From NCBI GenBank assembly GCA_016202795.1, contig JACQNY010000046.1, forward strand, positions 1 to 27,366: DNA of 27,366 bases, read 5' to 3'. Both the position numbers and the translations under genes were made by a program. Shown here piece after piece: positions 22,327-27,366 of this stretch (its first letter is position 1; each line of letters starts with the position of its first letter). The notes below the pieces were generated by a model. That model saw nothing but the letters and a program-made list of their open reading frames with translations. It did not search any database and was not told where the DNA came from. The DNA comes from Candidatus Aenigmatarchaeota archaeon. GTDB lineage: Archaea; Aenigmatarchaeota; Aenigmatarchaeia; JACPZZ01.

Positions 22327-22554
22327 ATGCAGATAAACAATTTGCAGCGGATGATAGAAAGCCTGCAGATCAAAGATGAAGAATTGAAGGACAGGATAAA
22401 AACACTGGTCGAAGAATTGGATAAAAATGAAAACGAAAAGGCCATAATGGAAATGGTCATCATGCTGTCTAGGATGGCTTCGAAAAATAAGATAGAATTG
22501 GAAGCCGCCCTTTACAACGAAAACCGAGGGTTTTCGTGCATAGGAAACCTTTAG
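22327..22554 (+). CDS. Small coiled-coil protein, C-terminus formed by a hairpin insertion
   Basis: I do not recognise this 75-residue protein. Almost all of it is charged helix with heptad-like hydrophobics (LQRMIESLQIKDEELKDRI, AIMEMVIMLSRMASKNKI). GTGAT lies four bases before ATG 22327, and the gene starts ten bases after uL10, so it belongs to the ribosomal-protein operon. The last ten residues are translated from the palindromes at 22517-22565, so the original C terminus has probably been replaced. If the palindromes are removed, GAATGGATG follows directly after the YNE codons. A stalk-related or chaperone role can only be guessed from position. Confidence 0.6.
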   Translation: MQINNLQRMIESLQIKDEELKDRIKTLVEELDKNENEKAIMEMVIMLSRMASKNKIELEAALYNENRGFSCIGNL

Positions 22555-22565
22555 TTTCCTATGCA
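22517..22565 (+). repeat. Tandem short-hairpin pair between the coiled-coil gene and P1
   Basis: Hairpin A is ACGAAAACC (22517-22525), loop GAG, GGTTTTCGT (22529-22537). Hairpin B is TGCATAGGAAAC (22537-22548), loop CTTTA, GTTTCCTATGCA (22554-22565). It has the same head-to-tail pairing with one shared base as the pair at 109-158, whose hairpins also overlap. It ends 36 bases before the P1 start, so it would be in the P1 leader. Confidence 0.75.
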
Positions 22566-22601
22566 AAAGAATGGATGAAATTAGGAAAGGAGTTTGAAAA
22601 A

Positions 22602-22904
22602 ATGGAATACATGTACAGCGCTTTGCTGCTTCATTCGGCAGGCAAGCAAGTAAACGAGGAAAATCTAAAAAAGGTCGTCGAAGCCGTTGGCGAACAGGCT
22701 AACGAGGCAAAAATAAAAGCCTTGGTCGCCGCGTTGGAAGGCGTAAACATAGACGAAGAGCTGAAAAAGGCGTCGGCTCCGGTTGCTGTGGCAACAGTTT
22801 CTGTTGCTTCGAAAAGCGAAGCGAAGAAGGAAGAGAAAACTGAAGAGGATACTGCACAAAAGGCTGCCGAAGCTGCTGCCGGTTTGAGCGCTCTGTTCGG
22901 GTAG
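22602..22904 (+). CDS. rpl12: Ribosomal stalk protein P1 (archaeal L12)
   Basis: About 100 residues. It begins MEYMYSALLLHSAGKQVNEENLKKVVEAVG, the dimerisation domain that binds uL10. A hinge rich in Ala, Val, Lys and Glu follows, and the end AAAGLSALFG is the factor-binding tail. ATG 22602 is chosen because it is the family start; GGAG lies at 22589-22592. The frame is open further upstream to 22536, but that part is translated palindrome. Because uL10 lacks its own tail, all factor-recruiting tails on this stalk would come from P1. A stem-loop with a T-tract follows the gene. Confidence 0.94.
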   Translation: MEYMYSALLLHSAGKQVNEENLKKVVEAVGEQANEAKIKALVAALEGVNIDEELKKASAPVAVATVSVASKSEAKKEEKTEEDTAQKAAEAAAGLSALFG

Positions 22905-22931
22905 AAACATTTGATTTTTTTGTTTTCTACC
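22900..22931 (+). terminator. Stem-loop with T7 after P1
   Basis: GGTAGAAA (22900-22907) pairs with TTTCTACC (22924-22931); the loop holds seven Ts (22915-22921). It is a plausible end of the ribosomal-protein transcript. Confidence 0.5.
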
Positions 22932-22976
22932 GGACTTCTTTGATTTGTTTAGCCGCAGGGATGTTTTTATGGCTCC

Positions 22977-22984
22977 TCTATAAG
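22977..22984 (+). promoter_or_regulatory. TATA box of the Nudix gene
   Basis: TCTATAAG centred about 26 nt before ATG 23006. It supports that ATG and excludes the upstream in-frame ATGs at 22940 and 22961. Confidence 0.55.
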
Positions 22985-23005
22985 CCTGAAAACCAAACTC
23001 ATTCT

Positions 23006-23443
23006 ATGAGACGTATTAGGAAAGTCGCTATCGGTGTTGTTTTTCGCAGATTTCCCGAAGGGGTAAAATTCCTTTTGTTGAAGCGACGGCACGGAAAAGA
23101 TTGGTGGGAGCTTCCGAAAGGCGGGGTTGAGAAAGGTGAAACAACGAAGCAGGCGGCGTTGCGCGAGGCTCGCGAGGAGACGGGCTTGGAGCGTTTAAAA
23201 TTGGTGCGGCGGATCAAGGGGGCGATCATATATAATTACCCGAAAGAGTATTCTGCACGCCACGGTTACACAGGAACAGAGCAAAGGGCTTTTTTACTTG
23301 AATCGTTCGACGATCCTGTTCGTGTTGAGAAGCATTCTTTTAGCAGGTTTGCTTGGTTAAGCGCAAAAGACGCTTTGCGAAGGTTGAAGTGGGACAATCA
23401 ACGTAACCTGATACGGCGGGTATTAAAAGGGCGGCTGGTGTAA
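23006..23443 (+). CDS. Nudix hydrolase, Ap4A-hydrolase-like
   Basis: Hydrolyses a nucleoside diphosphate linked to another group. The 145-residue protein has a complete Nudix box, G-x5-E-x7-REUxEExGU, at residues 39-61 (GGVEKGETT...REAREETGL). KDWWELPKGG just before it and FAWLSAKDALRRL near the end resemble the diadenosine tetraphosphate (bis-5'-nucleosyl) pyrophosphatase branch. Ap4A arises as a by-product of aminoacyl-tRNA synthetases, which are plentiful nearby, but the substrate is inference. A TATA box 26 nt upstream supports ATG 23006 and a leaderless mRNA. Confidence 0.9.
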   Translation: MRRIRKVAIGVVFRRFPEGVKFLLLKRRHGKDWWELPKGGVEKGETTKQAALREAREETGLERLKLVRRIKGAIIYNYPKEYSARHGYTGTEQRAFLLESFDDPVRVEKHSFSRFAWLSAKDALRRLKWDNQRNLIRRVLKGRLV

Positions 23444-23461
23444 GAGTTAGCTGATAGCAAA

Positions 23462-23842
23462 ATGATAATACCAAGCTACACGTCCCGTTTGGTTGCGGAA
23501 TCTGCTGGTGCGGAACAGGGTAGTTCGTACGGGTCTGGTGTTTCTTATAAATCCAGCCGGGACAACGCCGCGCAACCGCAGGGAAAAGACGCAAAGACTC
23601 CTTACATTCTCGCAAAGATCTCTCCGATACTTTTGAAGGGTTATTCAGGACTGCGCAACCTTTTCCGTTACAGCCGGCGACGCCCGAGAAAGCTGAACGG
23701 CCAAAAATCAAGCTGCACTTATTGCGGCGGCAAGCCGAATGACAAGCCCGTTTTCGCAATGCCTATGGTTGCGGGTAAAATGGGCGAGGTCAAGAAAAAC
23801 CTAGCCCCGCATTGCGCAAACTGCGGCGTGGCGGTCGCGTGA
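23462..23842 (+). CDS. Small basic zinc-ribbon protein, unknown function
   Basis: Not recognised. In 126 residues the first ~45 are Ser/Gly-rich and probably disordered. A basic stretch follows (RNLFRYSRRRPRKLNGQKS), then CTYCGG and CANCGVAV near the C terminus, two C-x2-C knuckles about 40 residues apart that would bind one zinc. The His before the second pair (APHC) may contribute. The charge suggests RNA or ribosome binding. It starts 19 bases after the Nudix gene and is followed after 35 bases by another C-x2-C protein. I considered eL34, but its conserved core does not match. Confidence 0.65.
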   Translation: MIIPSYTSRLVAESAGAEQGSSYGSGVSYKSSRDNAAQPQGKDAKTPYILAKISPILLKGYSGLRNLFRYSRRRPRKLNGQKSSCTYCGGKPNDKPVFAMPMVAGKMGEVKKNLAPHCANCGVAVA

Positions 23843-23877
23843 ATATTAGTCTAGCCTGTTAAAAATTATTGAGTCTT

Positions 23878-24225
23878 ATGGGTTTAGCTTATTCTACTGA
23901 AAAAAAAAGCGACAAGAATTATGTGACAATCGAACAAAGAGAAAACAAGCTGGTCGAAGGTCTAATAACTGTTAAATCAAACGGTTACGCTGCCGGGTTA
24001 GGCTATAAAAAAGCGAAAACAAGGCCGCCAAGAACAAAAAGCATTTACGGGAAAAAACAGAAAAGGATTTTCGTTCCCACACAATGCAAGTTTTGCGGGG
24101 CGGAAGTTTCTTATGCCTCAATATCCAAATCGCGATTACGCGCGGCCGGATCGACGTGGATAGACACGTGCGACAGCTGTTCTGCGAACCCGGATGTCGC
24201 GCAAAGCGCGAAAGTTTATATTTAG
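23878..24225 (+). CDS. Small zinc-ribbon protein, unknown function
   Basis: Not recognised. The 115-residue protein has a basic middle (GYKKAKTRPPRTKSIYGKKQKR) and a zinc-ribbon-like C terminus with CKFCGAEVSYAS and TWIDTCDSC, two C-x2-C pairs about 30 residues apart. ATG 23878 is preferred to TTG 23869. It resembles the preceding gene in size, charge and cysteine layout, though their sequences do not align obviously, so they may be paired rather than duplicated. The stop lies eight bases before the alaS ATG, and the alaS TATA-like sequence overlaps its end. Confidence 0.65.
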   Translation: MGLAYSTEKKSDKNYVTIEQRENKLVEGLITVKSNGYAAGLGYKKAKTRPPRTKSIYGKKQKRIFVPTQCKFCGAEVSYASISKSRLRAAGSTWIDTCDSCSANPDVAQSAKVYI

Positions 24226-24233
24226 GCGATGCC

Positions 24234-26903
24234 ATGCTCTCGAAAAATGTTTTAATAAAGGAGTTCCAGAAGAACCCATCCAGATATTGGAAGGTAAAAA
24301 TGTTCGAAGACGAAAACTTTTCGAGGAAACGATGCGCCAAATGCAGAAAATTTTTCTGGTCAATTTCGAAAACAACGTGCGGCGACACTTCGTGCGAGGA
24401 TTACGGATTTATCGGGCAAAATGCCACTAAAAAAAGATTCGGTTACATCGAAATGTGGAAAGAGTTTGAAAAATTCTTTTCGCGCAACTCGCATTATTCG
24501 ATGCCGCGTTATCCTGTAGTCTCGCGCTGGCGGCCGGATTTGTTTTTCACTATCGCAAGCATACAGGACTTCCAGCGGCTTGATTCTGCAGGGTTAACGT
24601 TCGAATACCCGACAGACCGTCTTGTCGTGCCGCAGGTTTGTTTGCGATTTCCGGACATACCCAACGTGGGCGTGACCGGCAAACACCACACATCGTTCAT
24701 AATGGCCGGCCAGCATGCATTCGGTTATCCGAAAACAGGTTACTGGAAAGACCGTTGTATCGAATTAAATTTCGAATTTTTGACAGATGTCATGGGCATT
24801 GACAAATCCGAGCTAACGTATGTCGAAGATTTGTGGGCAATGCCGGATATGTCCGCTTTCGGGCCTTGTGTCGAGACGTTTTCACGCGGGCTTGAGCTTG
24901 TTAATTCTGTGTTCATGCAATTCACAACCAAAAACAACAAAAGCGCCGAACTTCCCATGAAAGTAGTCGATGTGGGCTGGGGGCTAGAGCGTTTAACGTG
25001 GTTTTCGCAGGGCACGCCCACTAGTTACGACGCAACTTTTGGAAAGGTGACAGACCATTTGAAAGGCTTGATAGATTACGACGAGACGCTATTTTTGAAA
25101 TACGCTTCGCACGCAGGCTCTTTGAACATTGATGAAATAAAGGATTTGCGCACTGCAAGAGGGATAATAGCGAAAAAGATCGGCGTCACCGAATCTTTGC
25201 TGCAAAAAAAGGTCTCTCCGCTGCAGGCGATTTATTCGATTGCTGATCATACGAAAACTTTGCTCTATGCAATTGCCGATGGAGGGTTGCCGAGCAATGT
25301 GGGCGGCGGTTATAACCTTCGCGTGATCTTGCGGCGGGCTTTGGGATTTATCGATGAAATGGATCTGAAAATAGACCTTCCGGAGATTTGTGCGATGCAC
25401 GCGGAATTTTTGCACCCGCTTGACACGAAATTAATGGAAAGCCTTGTTGACGTAGAAAAAATTATCTCATTTGAGGCTGACCGCTTTGTTTCTTCGAGAG
25501 CGAAAGCTTCAAAAATCGTAGAGGTTATCGTGAACCAGAAAGTCGATATTGACGAGGAGAAAATGATTAAATTATACGAATCTAACGGGGTCACGCCGGA
25601 AATGATAAAAAACGTTGCCGCGCAGCATAATGTAGAAATTAAAATACCGGAAAATTTCTACGAGTCCGTTTCTAAAAAGCATATGGGGCACAAGGACGAG
25701 GAGAAGAGGTTTCAACAAGATTTAACCAGGTTCAAACCGACGAAACCGCTTTATTACGACGGCGCGAAAAATTTCAGGGCCAGAATACTGAAAGTTTTTG
25801 ACGGCAAACATATCATTCTTGATAGGACAGGTTTTTACCCGACTTCCGGCGGTCAGATACACGACATTGGGACGCTGAACGGTTTCGATGTTGTGAAAGT
25901 TGAAAAATACAACAATGTGATCGTGCACACAATAAATGGAAAATACAAAGGCCAGAAGGCTGCGAAAGGCGTTGTGGATTGGGATCGAAGAGAGCAGTTA
26001 ATGAAAAATCACACTGCGACACACATAATGAATGCCGCGGCGCGCATTGTTCTCGGCAACCACGTTAACCAGGCTGGCGCTGAGAAGGTTGTTGATAAGG
26101 CGCGGCTTGATATAACCCATTACAAATCGCTTTCCGACGAAGAAATAAACAAGATCGAGGATGTGGCAAATAGGATCGTCGCCAGCAAAATACAACTTAA
26201 CAAAACGATAATGTCCCGCACCGAAGCGGAAAGAGCTTACGGGTCAATGATATACCAGGGTGGCGCTGTCCCGAGCGTAAATATACGCGTTGTTGAGATA
26301 CCCGGCTACGACGTCGAAGCGTGCGGCGGCACGCATTGCGACTCTACCGCAGACATCAAAGCTATTAAAATTATCAAAACAGAAAGGATTCAGGACGGGT
26401 TGGTGCGTTTGGAGTTTGCGGCAGGGTCGAAAGCCTGGGATGATTTGAAGAAGAAAGAGGGACTGTTGAAAAAAGCTTCGGAAGTTTTTAACGTTGCTGA
26501 TGAACATCTGCCGGCGACGGCGCAAAGGTTTTTCGAGGAATGGAAGGAGAAGGACAAGATCATTGAAAAATTAAAAGTCGAGGTCGCCTTTTTAAAGGCT
26601 GAAAACCTGCGTGGCAAGATACGCGACAACAAATTATTTCACATACTGCCTTACAACCGCGAACAGTTAATCGAGGTCGCCGACGCCATGGCGACGGATC
26701 ATCCGAAATTGCTGGTAGTTTTGGCCGGCGTTAATGGGGATATCGTAGGCAAGCGCGGCGTCCAGAATGAAGAAGACGTAGGAAACATTGTTTCTGATAT
26801 CTGCAACAAGTGCGGCGGGTCTGGCGGAGGCTCAACGTCGTTTGCGCAAGGGCGCGGCGAGTTAGCGAAAATCCGCAGCCTGTTCGCGGAAATGGGTTTT
26901 TAG
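24234..26903 (+). CDS. alaS: Alanyl-tRNA synthetase (archaeal type)
   Basis: Class II synthetase charging tRNA-Ala and hydrolysing Ser/Gly-tRNA-Ala. The 889-residue protein starts MLSKNVLIKEFQKN. An archaeal N-terminal cysteine cluster follows (C34, C37, C49, C54). The catalytic core includes RWRPDLFFTIASIQDFQR and VVDVGWGLERLTWFSQGTP. The editing domain has HTATH (H593, H597) and CGGTH (C697, H701), the four metal ligands. The C-terminal DHHA1-like domain ends with CNKCGGSGGGSTSFAQGRGEL. ATG 24234 is used: the frame is open upstream to 24084, but that stretch overlaps the zinc-ribbon gene and carries no family residues, and TTTATATTTA lies about 20 nt before this ATG. Confidence 0.97.
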   Translation: MLSKNVLIKEFQKNPSRYWKVKMFEDENFSRKRCAKCRKFFWSISKTTCGDTSCEDYGFIGQNATKKRFGYIEMWKEFEKFFSRNSHYSMPRYPVVSRWRPDLFFTIASIQDFQRLDSAGLTFEYPTDRLVVPQVCLRFPDIPNVGVTGKHHTSFIMAGQHAFGYPKTGYWKDRCIELNFEFLTDVMGIDKSELTYVEDLWAMPDMSAFGPCVETFSRGLELVNSVFMQFTTKNNKSAELPMKVVDVGWGLERLTWFSQGTPTSYDATFGKVTDHLKGLIDYDETLFLKYASHAGSLNIDEIKDLRTARGIIAKKIGVTESLLQKKVSPLQAIYSIADHTKTLLYAIADGGLPSNVGGGYNLRVILRRALGFIDEMDLKIDLPEICAMHAEFLHPLDTKLMESLVDVEKIISFEADRFVSSRAKASKIVEVIVNQKVDIDEEKMIKLYESNGVTPEMIKNVAAQHNVEIKIPENFYESVSKKHMGHKDEEKRFQQDLTRFKPTKPLYYDGAKNFRARILKVFDGKHIILDRTGFYPTSGGQIHDIGTLNGFDVVKVEKYNNVIVHTINGKYKGQKAAKGVVDWDRREQLMKNHTATHIMNAAARIVLGNHVNQAGAEKVVDKARLDITHYKSLSDEEINKIEDVANRIVASKIQLNKTIMSRTEAERAYGSMIYQGGAVPSVNIRVVEIPGYDVEACGGTHCDSTADIKAIKIIKTERIQDGLVRLEFAAGSKAWDDLKKKEGLLKKASEVFNVADEHLPATAQRFFEEWKEKDKIIEKLKVEVAFLKAENLRGKIRDNKLFHILPYNREQLIEVADAMATDHPKLLVVLAGVNGDIVGKRGVQNEEDVGNIVSDICNKCGGSGGGSTSFAQGRGELAKIRSLFAEMGF

Positions 26904-26985
26904 TGAATAATAAAATTATTTACCGTTCCGAACGTTTTGCTTTGCCGTTTTAAGGAGTTCCATGTTTTTACATATAATTTGGTTA

Positions 26986-27294
26986 TTAGAATCCGTCCAG
27001 CTTTTTGTTGTCGACCACGGAAACTTTACCTGTTTTCGGTACGGATAACTGCAAAGATCCGCGCCATTCTGTCACATAAGCTCCGGCGATTTCTATCTCA
27101 TCGCCTTCTTTGACTGCGTCGATCTGCTTCTCCCACAAAGAAAGTTTTATCGAGCCTGTTTTATCCTTGACCATGACATCTGCGACTAAACGGCGGCCGA
27201 AGCGCGTCTGAACCTCTCGAGGCTCGGATTTTTCCGATACCTTGGCGCTAAGCGTGACGTCTTTCATGCCAACGCTCAATTCGGAGATGTTCAT
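26986..27294 (-). CDS. Single OB-fold nucleic-acid-binding protein (RPA/SOSS-B-like)
   Basis: A 102-residue protein consisting of one OB fold: ISELSVGMKDVTLSAKVSEKSEPREVQTRFG, then RRLVADVMVKDKTGSIKLSLWEKQI, then VKEGDEIEIAGAYVTEWRGSLQLSV. The D-x-T-G-x-I-x-x-x-L-W pattern and the late W-x-G-x-x-Q-L match archaeal single-stranded-DNA-binding RPA/SOSS-B-like domains, with a role in replication or repair. RNA binding is not excluded. A minus-strand TATA (27319-27326) 28 nt upstream gives a leaderless start. It is convergent with alaS across 82 bases that contain T-rich stretches and no gene. Confidence 0.82.
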   Translation of the reverse strand: MNISELSVGMKDVTLSAKVSEKSEPREVQTRFGRRLVADVMVKDKTGSIKLSLWEKQIDAVKEGDEIEIAGAYVTEWRGSLQLSVPKTGKVSVVDNKKLDGF

Positions 27295-27318
27295 AATAGA
27301 GAATTACCATTGTTAAGA

Positions 27319-27326
27319 ATATAAAA
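27319..27326 (-). promoter_or_regulatory. TATA box of the OB-fold gene
   Basis: Minus-strand TTTTATAT (reverse of ATATAAAA), centred 28 nt from the start codon. Confidence 0.5.
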
Positions 27327-27366
27327 CACCTTACAGTTGCCCTATAGACCTAAGATACAAAATAAG

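Noticed and set aside
24084..24233. A 50-residue N-terminal extension of AlaRS
   Set aside because: It overlaps the zinc-ribbon gene, has no family similarity, and the family start and a TATA box support ATG 24234.
1..27366. CRISPR array, prophage or insertion sequence with transposase
   Set aside because: No regularly spaced direct repeats, no cas, phage or transposase proteins; the repeats seen are dispersed palindromes only.

Overview
This window comes from an archaeon. The evidence is archaeal/eukaryal-type aminoacyl-tRNA synthetases, an archaeal splicing endonuclease, a tRNA gene with a bulge-helix-bulge intron, a geranylgeranyl reductase for isoprenoid lipids, Spt5/SecE/uL11/uL1/uL10/P1 in archaeal order, and TATA boxes about 26-28 nt upstream of many start codons with little or no leader. 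Genes are tightly packed, convergent genes abut or overlap by a few bases, and several proteins are short for their families (LeuRS 879, GlyRS 485, uL10 278 residues). That fits a reduced, possibly DPANN-like genome, but the phylum is inference.

Layout. 1-1958: a hairpin-rich leader, tRNA-splicing endonuclease, and a membrane glycosyltransferase. 2014-6461: a four-CBS/hibernation-factor-like fusion, GlyRS, TrpRS and a second glycosyltransferase. 6519-10947: geranylgeranyl reductase and both PheRS subunits. 10948-13561: on the minus strand, a MinD-like ATPase behind a proteasome-fold Thr hydrolase, then tRNA-Arg(UCU) with a 225-nt intron, then an ASCH-domain protein. 13797-17705: a winged-helix protein that may have lost its 5' end to a frame change, LeuRS and an FKBP isomerase. 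17782-22904: ftsZ, secE, spt5, rpl11, a small membrane protein, rpl1, rpl10, a small coiled-coil gene and rpl12/P1. 22940-27294: a Nudix hydrolase, two small zinc-ribbon proteins, AlaRS and, convergent with it, an OB-fold protein.

The gene content is overwhelmingly translation: five synthetases (six genes), a tRNA, its processing enzyme, stalk and L1 proteins, Spt5 and a likely ribosome hibernation protein. SecE, FtsZ, MinD-like and lipid/glycan enzymes serve the envelope and division.

The least ordinary signal is structural. Two kinds of dispersed palindrome occur in non-coding DNA: short hairpins with 3-5 nt loops and arms built on GAAAACC or GTTTAC, and larger nested inverted repeats built on GAAGCATAC/GTATGCTTC with an ATAC-N-GTAT tip. 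They lie before endA (hairpins inside a larger repeat), fill the tRNA-Arg intron, flank leuS, sit in the rpl1 leader, and end the coiled-coil gene before P1. The second standout is the proteasome-superfamily hydrolase with a C-terminal extension in a likely operon with the MinD-like ATPase.
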